Source: Diploptera punctata
Lineage: Eukaryota; Arthropoda; Insecta; Blattodea; Blaberidae
DNA: 64,000 bases
Assembly: GCA_030220185.1 (NCBI GenBank)
Contig: JASPKZ010010239.1
Span: 186,001-250,000 of the forward strand
Reading direction: 5' to 3'
Within the stretch, counting starts at the first letter, position 1. The number at the start of each line of letters is the position of its first letter. Position numbers and translations under genes: made by a program. Shown piece by piece: positions 45,240-54,926 of the stretch. Under the pieces are notes generated by a model, which searched no databases, had not been told where the DNA came from, and saw nothing but the letters and a program-made list of their open reading frames with translations.

Positions 45240-45765
45240 AAGAACATAACAAATTTAATAAAACGGAACCTTATAAACTAACATGTAAAGATTGCAGTGT
45301 TTTATATAGGCAGGACAAGTATAAACTTTCACACAAAATACAAGGAACACCTCAAATATTTTATTTACGCGGATGGTAAATCAAGCTATGCCAAACATAT
45401 CATTAGCGCTGGTCACCTAATGAATACAACAGAAAACACTCTAACAATAGTTCACAAAGAAAAACAATCCAGCAAAGATAAATTTATTGGAAGACCTTGA
45501 ATTTATAAAAAAAATAACACCTTACTACTCAATAAGAACACACCCCAGTCATACAACCCATTATACGAGATCGTTAAAAACAAGCCTGTTGCTACTAACC
45601 ACACTTCAAGTCTACATAGCCGTAAACAACAACTAGTAGCAGACACTCATCCTGCTGATGATGGAAGTTAACTTCCGAAAGACCTCCAGATAATATTTTA
45701 ATACAATATTTTAACACAGTTGAGGACGACGGCACCTGCTAACAGGTATATATTTTAATTTATAT
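45240..45765 (+). pseudogene. Second Penelope-like lineage: GIY-YIG endonuclease end and 3' terminus
   Basis: TEPYKLTCKDCSVLYIGRTS with HTKYKEHLKYF, then SYAKHIISAGHL (GIY-YIG core 45270-45420), a frame change near 45475, LEFIKKITPYYSIRTHPSHT and the end of the protein about 45640. The hammerhead-like motif (45654-45679) follows, then GTTGAGGACGACGGCACC and CAGGTATATATTTTAAT as at 9600-9650. The sequence is only distantly similar to the endonuclease at 3942-4565, so this is another PLE clade. 5'-truncated: no reverse transcriptase. Confidence 0.8.
45654..45679 (+). ncRNA. Hammerhead-ribozyme-like motif, second PLE lineage
   Basis: CTGATGA (45654-45660), one extra T, perfect 5-bp stem II GGAAG-TTAA-CTTCC (45662-45675), GAAA (45676-45679). 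It lies just after the endonuclease coding end, in coding sense. The GTC cleavage triplet is not obvious (GACC follows). Confidence 0.6.
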
Positions 45766-46147
45766 CTTATGAGTATTCACCTCAATGGAATTTGATATGA
45801 ATTTTATTAGTATTGACTATATTTATTTATTCATAAATGAGTGTTGCTCTTATATTCCGCGTCTTGTCCAGAAATGTAACCATGTTTATACAATTTTCTG
45901 CGTTTGCCATTAACATGTATCGTACCAATCTATTACAATTTGAATTCAGAAATATTTCCAGCAACGACTACGCCTCCAATATTCCAAATCGTTATAATTT
46001 CCTAGTAGGCCTACATGTATTTCAACTTCAGAGTTCCCAATATTGGACGTAATCGCATAAAGCAATCCTCACTAATTTTTAGAAATGTTTATGCCCCGAA
46101 CCTAAACCAAGCAGACCTGTTCCCCCTTTCACTCCTAGAATATATAT
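45766..46147. other. AT-rich DNA, nothing recognised
   Basis: No supported feature. Confidence 0.4.
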
Positions 46148-46330
46148 GTCCACCGCTGTGGTCTCGACGTAGCATGTTACCTTGTCACACTGCGGGTCCG
46201 GGTTCGATCCCCATCGGGACACGTTTCTTGGGTGATGGTTTTTTTTCGGGGTTTTTCCTCGCCTTTAAGATAGATGTCAGAAAACTTTAAGGCCCAAATG
46301 GTCCCCGAACATCATATGACCATCATCAAT
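46148..46330 (+). mobile_element. SINE family A, copy 7 (3' truncated)
   Basis: Head and central body present, ending near the CAT repeat, where copies normally continue to CTTCACCGGTGTGG. A TA run (46138-46146) precedes it. Confidence 0.85.
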
Positions 46331-47254
46331 ATTTTTATTAAGTTTAGGATTAAGGTCTCTCCTGGCGCATCATTGCAATTATCATTACCTATCATATTAT
46401 CATCAGGGCAACATAACTACGCTTCCAGGCGCTCCAACCTCAGAAGCGGGTTATAATAATGCCATGTCAAGAGAGAATACCATAATGATGAAAAATTACG
46501 ATGTGATGGCATTGAATATATATATATATATATTTATTATTATTATTTCCCCCGAACCTAACTTAGTTCTCTTTGTAAGCATAATGAACGTTTTTTTCCG
46601 TACAATCCGTGAGAATATCTTGCTGGTTTATATCCTAGTACCTACTTGTTTTTTTTCTCCACACATTATTATAATCTTCGCTTTCGTTTTCCCATACCCA
46701 ACCCATCCCAATCTTTCGGAGTCCCCTCCTAACCTAGTCTGTTACAATTTCTCATCTATGTTCCTAATTTGGTGGTCAAAGCAGATTGCTCTAAGAATTA
46801 GTTTAGACGCAATCACTACATGAGTACTAGAATATTGCAATTTATATCGTCCTGAAATGAACCAAATTCATATAGAATTCCACAGTTAGAAACAGTGAAT
46901 TAGTTTGCATATGTATCTGTAAGTAAATATAAACATGGAAAACTAAATCTGTCATTATTACCTATTATTGAATAAAATGAAAGATATGTTACAATTTTAA
47001 TGGAATAAAGCTAACGGCAAAACGACAGAAATGATGGTATTAATAAAAATAATAAAAATAATAAAAATAATAATAATAATAATAACAATAATAATAACAA
47101 CAATTATAATAGTAATAACCCCTCTATCTTAATCTTAGCTTAAAAGTCTTCCTTTATAGGTAGTAATTTTTTATATGTCCCACGCTACATGGCCTTATAG
47201 GGACACGACATTTCGGAAGAGGGTTTTCTAATAATAATAATAATAATAATAATA

Positions 47255-47347
<93 letters not shown>

Positions 47348-47766
47348 TTAATGATAATAATAATAATAATAATAATAATACATTTTTTATTCACAAATAA
47401 ATTTTGTACGCAGTATTCACATCCTAATGAGCAAGTTCTCGTGCTATGGTCCGGTTCATAACAGAAATAATACATAGGCCTATATAACAGAAGAAGAAGA
47501 AGAAGAAGAAGAAGAAAGAGAAGAAGAAAATATTTAAATAATTAATTGAATTGCTTTCTTAAATCTATCTGTGTTTAGTTAGATTAGCTGTGGATTGGAT
47601 CTAGTTAAATCATTGTACAATTTGGGTCCTAGATATCTGTTTAGATCTAGCAGTAGTGTTGAATTTAGTTAATATATCAAGCATTTAGTAATTTGTCTGG
47701 TGCTGTAAAGACTTTGATTATTCTCTTGAAATTCATTTTTTTAACACGCTTTATATTAGCTTGACC
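46331..47766. other. Microsatellite-rich DNA
   Basis: (AAT)n at 47037-47096 and a long (AAT)n at 47226-47380, and (GAA)n at 47489-47527. GGGACACGACATTTCGGAAG and CATCCTAATGAGCAAG flank the long AAT array and may be LINE 3' remnants. ORFs of poly-Ile or poly-Asn are microsatellite artefacts. Confidence 0.5.
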
Positions 47767-47767
<1 letters not shown>

Positions 47768-47811
<44 letters not shown>

Positions 47812-47812
47812 G
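47768..47812. repeat. (ATCT)n microsatellite
   Basis: Eleven perfect ATCT units directly before the tandem array. Confidence 0.9.
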
Positions 47813-48296
47813 TAACTGAATTTTTCAACGCGTTTTTCACCCACTTAAAATAATTGGATCGACTTGAAATGTTGTATACTTTTAAAGGATCCGTGACAAT
47901 ACAATAATTTCATATTTATTTTCTAAAATCCTGGCCAGAATCATCAGAAAATCAAAAAAAGTGTCTTTGGATTTATGTAACGGAATCTTTGAACACGATT
48001 TTCACCCACTTAGAAACATATGATAGTCTCGAAACTTTGTATACTTGTTAAGGTCCCATGACAATACAATAATTTCATATTCATTTTCTAAAATCCTGGC
48101 CAGAATCATCAGAAAATAAAAAAGTGTCTTTGTATTTATATAACGGAATCTTTGAACACGATTTTCACCCAGTTAGAGACATTGTATCGACTTGAATCTT
48201 TGTATACTTGTAAAGGACCCGTGGCGCTACAATAATTTCATATTTCATTTCTAAATTCCTGGCCAGAATCATCAGAAAAAAAATTAAAACTGGTAT
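47811..48296 (+). repeat. Tandem array, three units of about 163 bp
   Basis: Units start at 47811, 47976 and 48139 (TAAC-GAAT-TTT-AACACG-TTTTCACCCA). Each has TTTGTATACTT-TAAAGG, ACAATAATTTCATAT and CCTGGCCAGAATCATCAGAAAA. Units 2 and 3 are closest to each other. No coding potential. May be part of a larger Helitron- or MITE-type element or a nascent satellite. Confidence 0.85.
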
Positions 48297-48329
48297 AATA
48301 GGTTACGGACTTGTCAACTTTTTAGTCAA

Positions 48330-48428
48330 TCGTTGTAAGAGCTCAGTTGGTAGAGCGGTACAGTCTAGTGGTATATAATTTCAGTAATCCGTAGGTCGCT
48401 GGTTCGAATCCGGCTGGGGAGGATTTTT
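48330..48428 (+). tRNA. tRNA-Tyr-like sequence with intron-like insert (pseudogene)
   Basis: Perfect D-arm (GCTCAGTTGGTAGAGC) and T-arm (GCTGG-TTCGAAT-CCGGC) with GTAGGTC before the T-arm, as in insect tRNA-Tyr. Between the anticodon stem halves lies a stretch of extra bases, as in intron-containing tRNA-Tyr. The acceptor ends (TCGTTG and TGGGGAG) do not pair and the anticodon stem is weak, so this is a pseudogene or SINE head. Confidence 0.45.
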
Positions 48429-48523
48429 AGAAGAGTAATACTTTCAGCTCATACTACAATATTATGGAATTTAAATATATTTACATTCTTATCTTATTCT
48501 GTAAAATATTAAAACTAAAAAAG

Positions 48524-48998
48524 TAAATAATAGTTTTAAAAAACTAAAACAGCACGCTTTATTAGAAAATTGAACTCAAAAATGAAAAATAATTTTAATT
48601 TTCAACACGCTTGGGATAAATTTAAAGTGGTCAACAAAAAATCATCTCCAACATATATAGAATAAAACTAGAATTATCAACAAAAATAAAATAATTTTAC
48701 CATCAAAAGCGTGGGGTGCTCTATATCAAGTAATATATTTGATAATAAACAGATATTGGTAAAGAAAAGTCTCTAAGAAGAACATGTAAAAATCTTAAAA
48801 AGCACCCCACGCTTTTGATGGTAAAATTATTTTTTTTTTTGTTGATAATTCGAGTTTTATTCTATATGTGTTGGAGATGATTTTTTTGTTGACCACTTTA
48901 AATTTATTCCAAGCGTGTTGAAAATTAAAATTATTTTTCATTTTTGAGTTCGATTTTCTAATAAAGCGTGCTGTTTTAGTTTTTTAAAACTATTATTT
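48524..48998. mobile_element. Foldback element with ~197-bp inverted arms
   Basis: Arms 48524-48720 and 48801-48998 are inverted copies with only scattered mismatches and small indels, around an 80-nt centre (48721-48800). Landmarks: CAGCACGCTTTATTAG, TTCAACACGCTTGG, AGCGTGGGGTGCT. No ORF. No target duplication is clear. Confidence 0.85.
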
Positions 48999-49194
48999 AT
49001 ATAAAAATAAGTAAGCAATAATGTATAGCATTTACGATCTAATATTTTTGTTTATCATTTGTCAATTTGTATTGGAATAAAATAACGCGTTATTGTGTCA
49101 TAAATAATTCATGGGTCAGATAGTAGGTCAATATTATTAATAATAATAATATTAATAATAATAATAACGATATTAATAATAATCTAATACATAA

Positions 49195-50080
49195 AAATGA
49201 ATGTTTGTTTGTTTGTTCGTACTTTATGCGCGGTCATACCGTTGATCCGATTGTGATGGGGCTCTTAGCAAAATGTTCAGGAGAATCCCGGGGTGAACAT
49301 AGGCTACAAGAGAGTTGTGATACTCAACTCCTACATTCTTAAAATCGCCCTTTGTAGTGAAAAACGTGAAAAAAGTAATTCTTTGGACGTTTAAATGGCT
49401 TACGCTGCCTAAATCATAACAAATGCACAACATTAATGTACACGGAATTGAGGTCTACTAAACGTCCGCGACAGCATATGTTTATCACTTACGGATAATT
49501 CATAATAACTATTTTTGTCTTTCATTGATGCCAAGAAGATCGAGACATTCCTGTGTAAGCATAGATTGCAGGTATTCTTTTACGAATAACTCACAATAAC
49601 AAATTTTGTCTTTTAGATCATTTATGTCAGGAAGATCGAGTAAATAGATTCTCTGGCAATACCGGGTAATCAGCACGGGAATCTTAAAATAATTAGGATT
49701 AAGGCTCTACATTTACAATTATTTTTAATTACACTTATTCAACTAATCATAAGAATTACATTAATTTTTGTCTTTCAGCTCATTTATGCCAAGAAGATCG
49801 GAATGAGTAGATTTCCGGACATCGCCGGGTAAACAGCACGGGGTATCTAAAAATAATTACGATATAAATGTTTCCTTCCACTTATTTAACTAATCATAAA
49901 ACACATTAATTTTCGTATTTCAGCTCATTTGTGTGAAGAAGATCGGGATAAGTAGATTCCCGGGCAACGCCGGGTATTCAGCACGGGGTACCTAAAAAAT
50001 ATAAATTTATAATTATTTTTCTTTTACGTATTCAACTAAACATAAAAACACATTAATTTTCATTTATTTAGGTATTAGCT
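49195..50080 (+). mobile_element. Non-autonomous element with tandem hairpin units (Helitron-like)
   Basis: Begins with GAATGTTTGTTTGTTTGTTCG and CATACCGTTGATCCGATTGTGATG. From 49512 units start at 49512, 49604, 49765 and 49909. They share TTTTGTCTTTCAGCTCATTT, GAAGATCGG-ATGAGTAGATT, a short hairpin such as CCCGGGCAACGCCGGG (49959-49974), and CAGCACGGGGTA. Such GC hairpins near a 3' end recall Helitrons, but no CTRR terminus is visible, so the class is uncertain. Confidence 0.55.
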
Positions 50081-50091
50081 AATCCATCCAT

Positions 50092-50425
50092 AGTAATTCT
50101 GCCCGAAGGCAGGTCCTTCACTGCAATCATAGCATTTCCATGCTATGCTTGCAGCTTTACTAGGGAATTGTGGGTGTGCTAGCTTCCCGTTGCTTTCCAC
50201 ACCGGTGAAGGATGATGGTCATGATGATGATAATGATAAGGATGATGATGATGGCCATATGATTTCGGGGATCGTTTGGGCCTTAAAGTTTTCCTGACAT
50301 TTGTATTATAGGTGAGGAAAAACCCCGATAAAAACCTCACCCAGAAAAACTGCCCCGACCGGGGATCGAACCCGGGCCCGCTGCGTGACAAGGCAGCACG
50401 CTACCTCGAGACCACAGCGGTGGAC
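50092..50425 (-). mobile_element. SINE family A, copy 8
   Basis: Full-length minus-strand copy with intact B box and GAGGTTTTTATCGGGG block, inserted at the edge of the preceding element. Confidence 0.9.
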
Positions 50426-51061
50426 GATTCCGATTGAGGGTCTTTCCACTTTTCAGCGGTTGCCCTTTTACCAGCCGGCTGCTGACCCTTCACATCCACA
50501 TGTGTCAATCACAGAGGTAGACGTATTAGCTAATAATAGGCCTATATAAAACTGGATGTAAGCAAATTGATTTAATTATGAGAAACTAAAAATTTGTGTT
50601 ATTAGCTGGTTTATAATAAAATAACATTTTTTATGGAATGAAATTAGATTCCCTACGTGCTTGCAGGATAACCAAGTATGTTAGTGAAAGTTAAGTTGCA
50701 ATTCATGAATGAATTGCTAAGATTATACAAGTAAACTTCTTAACGAAGAAGCTTTAAAATGCAGGAAAGACAAGGAGGAAACTTTGTTAAATGTGATAGA
50801 ATGAACAAACACTTCATTAGTTGAGAATGACCTGCTTGAACGTGATCGGCGATACAACGAGTATACTTCTTCTGTTTGATCCGGGGAAGGGTCCAATGCC
50901 TGCCGGGAATGCAATCCACAGCCTTCTATGCTAGTTGCGCCAAGGTTACAGGAGTCAAAAAAATAATAACTTATCACTGATCCGTCCTTTTTTCTAACAT
51001 CAGATATGTCATATGACGTTCACATATTAATGCAAGATATATATATCCTGTTTTGTGTGTG
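50426..51061. other. Unrecognised DNA
   Basis: The 84-codon minus ORF 50723-50977 has no recognisable motif. Confidence 0.4.
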
Positions 51062-51275
51062 TGTAAAGTAAAGTAAAGTGATCCCACTACAGGCGTCGGG
51101 AGGCCTTTAGGGTAGTAGAAGGTTAAGGCTCCCACTTTTTCTAGACCATCGACACTTGATGTCAGTCGGGTTGTCAGCCCTGTGTGACGGCCCCCTTTAC
51201 CCCCAGAACAAGCGTCTGTTACTCATTTCCGTTAGGGTCATGGTGCCGTTAGGAGGTTTGGGTCAGTTTTGTGTG
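51062..51275 (-). mobile_element. SINE family B, copy 3 (truncated)
   Basis: Plus-strand AAAGTGATCCCACTACAGGC through CCCAGAACAAGCGTC and GGAGGTTTGGGTCAGTTTTG. Lacks the tRNA-like head on the right. Confidence 0.8.
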
Positions 51276-51530
51276 TGTGATTAGTCCTAATATTGATCAA
51301 TGTGAACTTCAGAAGTATTGTTCTTCTTTTCCTAAAGGATAGTTTTTACATGACACCTGGGTCTGTGGCACGAGCTATTAGGCGAGGGATTTTAAATTTT
51401 AACAATTCATATACTGTTTTTTGACTAAACAAGGATATGGAGGGCCTCCCGGAATGAGTGATCAGCTCAATCCGGGGAATTCTCCGAGACGACATAGCAT
51501 TAAAGATAAAATACACCGTTCATTCACACA
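51276..51530. other. Unrecognised DNA
   Basis: GGAGGGCCTCCCGG and GATCAGCTCAATCCGGGGAA (51440-51480) look repeat-derived but have no second copy here. Confidence 0.35.
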
Positions 51531-51539
51531 TTCATAGTA

Positions 51540-51725
51540 ATCATAGGGAATATGATAATGATGATTATGATGACCAGATGATGTTTCGCGACTCTATGAG
51601 CCTTAATGTTTCTTACAAGTGAGGAAAAACACCGAACAAATTTATCCCGACTGGGGATCTAACCCGGGATCGCTGTGTAGGCTACTAGGCAGCGACACTA
51701 CCCGAAAACTACAGCGATGAACTAC
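51540..51725 (-). mobile_element. SINE family A, copy 9 (diverged)
   Basis: Recognisable by GAGCCTTAATGTTTCTTACA, GTGAGGAAAAACACCGA, GACTGGGGATCTAACCCGGG and ACTACAGCGATGAAC. Older than the other copies. Confidence 0.65.
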
Positions 51726-52693
51726 TTCAAAATTAAAGCTATTATATATTAATAATTACTTAATAAGTCTAGAAACCGTAGGCCAGTTAATATTTGATTT
51801 AACGAGAAGCTTTAATATCTAAGTTCAATAAATTAAATTGAAATATGGGTATGAAAAAACCGTAAAATTTTGGTCAGAGGTATCCTTTTTCAGGCTTAAA
51901 GTTGTTTTATCAAGCTTCAAGTGCCTTAAATTTGCACTACGGTCACATGGCTTTTGTTTCCTTTCGAAGAAACTTATTCTCTGAAATTGTATGCCCTTAA
52001 AAATCCACGAGCTCTCCCAGGTTTGAACCCGCGGACATCGGAAATGGAGCCTATCATGGTAATCACTAGTTGATCAGATGATAGATAAGTGTGATAGTGA
52101 TTGTGAAGATTTAAGAAACAGACCGTTACTATTGTAGCAGCTAGTGATATCTAGTGACCTAAAATTAAACCTGAGTTGACATAGAAAGTGAGAAAACTCA
52201 TGAAGTGAAATAGATTTTCGCGACACAGCAGGAATATTGCACATCTGGCTTAACTTGGCAAAGAGAGAGATGGAGATAAAAGGGTAGATCCTTGACCACC
52301 TTCGCCCAGTTACAAAAGAGAGAACCCACCCTGTTGTCAGTTTTCGTCTTCCCCCTTTTCCCTATTAACATATGTTGAAGAAGCACTGACAACGCTGGTA
52401 CGAGTGTGAGATAGATGAGAACAGCTGTCTCGTCCTAAAAATGTCTTGCAAAGTTAACAATAGCACAAGCTGGTGATGAAAACATCAATATCGCTTACTA
52501 TCCCAGCCAATTGCCATGATAACGCTGCCAAGCGACTAGCCCCATTATGAAACGTAGCAAAGATTTAATTTCTTTGGAGTGAGACGAAGAAACATCAGTA
52601 GGCCTACCCGACGTATGATAGATTATAAACTTCATATTATGTAATCAATTGATTTGGTGTTTATTTGATGAACATCCATTGTGTATTTAATAA
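51726..52693. other. AT-rich DNA, one weak tRNA-like segment
   Basis: CAGGTTTGAACCCGCGGACA (52018-52037) on the plus strand is a B-box-type word in reverse, and a SINE relic is possible. No gene. Confidence 0.35.
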
Positions 52694-52940
52694 CTTAAAC
52701 TATCTAACTTTTGTATGATTTTCATAAATGTTTATTTCATTTAACATTCATAACAGCTGTTTCAATACACTGTATCTTCATCAGGTAGGCCTAAATGTCA
52801 TAAATATAAACAATTTTTCTAAAAAAAATATTTATATTTATGCCATTCATCTGATGAAGTTGCAGTGTATTGAAGTAGCTGTTATGAATGTTTAAAATAA
52901 ATATTTATAAAAATCGCATAAAACTTTGATAGTTTTATTT
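52694..52940. mobile_element. Near-complete palindrome with hammerhead-like core
   Basis: Left arm 52696-52784 and right arm 52848-52937 (ACATTCATAACAGCT...TTCATCAG and its inverse) pair over about 88 nt with some mismatches. The ~63-nt centre is itself partly self-complementary. Each arm carries a hammerhead-like core (next entry). Confidence 0.75.
52755..52784 (-). ncRNA. Hammerhead-ribozyme-like motif, left arm of foldback
   Basis: Minus strand: CTGATGA (52784-52778), one extra A, stem II GATAC-AGT-GTATT (five pairs), GAAAC. The right-arm copy (52851-52875, plus strand) has GAAG instead of GAAA and would be inactive. No GTC follows directly (AGCTGTT), so this is the least certain of the set. 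Confidence 0.4.
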
Positions 52941-54141
52941 ATTTATTATTATAAAAATTATATTGGTGACGAGTCTAACGAGGTGATTTTGGGCTAACCC
53001 TTAGAAGTCGCAAGAGATGAAAGATTGCTGGCTAGAAGTCCGTATTCATAAAAATAGTTACCTACGTACTGAAGATATAAAAAATATAGGTCACTGTGCT
53101 GTGTAGGATAACTCACAATTCCAATAGTTTTATAAAGAATTTGGTAGACGTTTTAATAGAGGGCCCTTCTCCGAAGTCGTGTCGTTTCGATGCTTAGATG
53201 ATGAAGGGATCACACCAATTCAAATACCCCTCTTCAAGTTAGACTATTCAAGCTGATAGAGCGAGACGTTCCCACTCGGCAGATGTCACATGTTTTCCTT
53301 TTACAATGTAGTACTTCTACTGCGCAAGCAGGTAAGAACTCGTTGACCCAAGTGAATCGGAAGATTTGAAACTGATTAAAACCTATCATCATTGCAGAAT
53401 CGAAATGGACTAGGTAATTTATCAAAACTTTATGAAGGAAGTCCCCTTTACATACTTCGATATATATGTATTAGGAAATTTGAATATTTCCTGTATTTGC
53501 AGCCAGAATTAAAATGAGATATTTAAAGTTTGAATTGAAAATACATTTTTATTGTAACTATAGTAATTAGTGACATTATTTTTTTTCGAATTTAAATAAA
53601 GTTTTAAGGGCATACTGCGGTTTTTTTCTACCATAAATATTGACAACTCTTGAATTTATAAACTGGTTTTATTATATGAAACAAAGCAAAATGTATTTTA
53701 AATCAAAATTCTTAGAAACGTTTCGAGTTACTTTTAGTTCCTTCAAATTTGTTATTTTTAATTTACAGCTAGAAGTTAATAAGTATTTTAGGTGTAATGA
53801 GAAGTTATCTTATTGCAATCAAAACATCACATATCAGGAGAAAGGAAATAAGAACTGGGATCCCTCCCACAGCATTCTCTGTCCTGGCCAATGTTCTCTC
53901 AGAAACTAAATCGTCCTTACTGTGCCAATGGCTTGAAAGGGGTTGGACCTGGCAGACAGCCACTCGCATCTGTGTCGCAAAAAGTGGGAGGATGCAGATT
54001 TGTGAAGAGGTAGGGCTAACTTCTAAAATATTTCACTCTTCAATACCAGCAGGTGCCATTATATCCTAAATTATTACCTAATTTATTACTACGTCCAATA
54101 TTAATAACGAAATCAAATTTAAATTATTTTAATTGATACAT
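52941..54141. other. AT-rich DNA with a short unknown ORF pair
   Basis: The stretch 53840-54020 is GC-richer than its surroundings and open in two frames. Frame 53797-54069 encodes GIPPTAFSVLANVLSET...CQWLERGWTWQTATRICVAK. I do not recognise it. An AG/GTAGGG donor-like word at 54008-54014 could hint at an exon, but nothing supports a gene model. Confidence 0.25.
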
Positions 54142-54310
54142 TAAACCACTGTTGTGGTCTCGGAGTAACTCGTTCCCTCAGATCCCTCAGGATTCAATTC
54201 TCAATAAGGACTAGTTTCTTCGACTATTTTGGGGGGGTTTCCTCTCCTCACATATAGAACAAATGCCAGAAACTTTAAGGACCAAATTGTCCCCGAATAC
54301 TATTTAGGAA
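54142..54310 (+). mobile_element. SINE family A, copy 10 (diverged)
   Basis: ACCACTGTTGTGGTCTCGGA, GAACAAATGCCAGAAACTTTAAGGACC and GTCCCCGAATACTATTTAGG. The tRNA-like B box is decayed. Confidence 0.65.
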
Positions 54311-54882
54311 TCATAATAGGCTATCCATATCATATTCGCGTTGTTTTATATGAATGGCGTGCTTTGTCTTAAATGTTCGTGCTGTCTCGGTGTGTCCCGC
54401 ATTGAGTTCATTCCTCATTGGGGCAGGCCCTCCTTGTTCTTCAGAGCTAAAAAAGTATGCATACCACAAAGTTCAAATACCCTCTCCCAAGAGATAGGTG
54501 ATATCACGGTAGGGCCGGGTGGACATTAAAGATTTTTATAATACAATTAGGCTATCATTAGACTGGCCATTCTTGGTCATAAGGAGTATTCTTCAGTCTT
54601 GAAAACCCATTTCCTGGTCCTAATAATGCATAAATTGTAGAAAAATAAAAATAAAATGAATAACCAGCAATTTTAAAATAAATAGGTAGAACAATTTGCA
54701 TCTGAATCGTGATATGAATCCAAAATACCCAGCTTTATATGCGGAAGCTCTACCAATCAGCTCCTTATGCACACCTTCCGGACCAAGCATGAATTTCTTT
54801 GTCTTTAATCCCCGTGTTCCCCGAAATTAGTGAAACTGCTCAAGTTATCTCTCTCTCTCTGTCTGTCTCTCTCTCTCTCTCT

Positions 54883-54926
<44 letters not shown>

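Noticed and set aside
47185..47475. Long poly-isoleucine ORF
   Set aside because: Produced by the AAT microsatellite; no protein features.
47811..50080. CRISPR-like spaced repeats
   Set aside because: Repeat units are about 90-165 bp and degenerate with no short repeat/unique spacer pattern; the DNA is eukaryotic.
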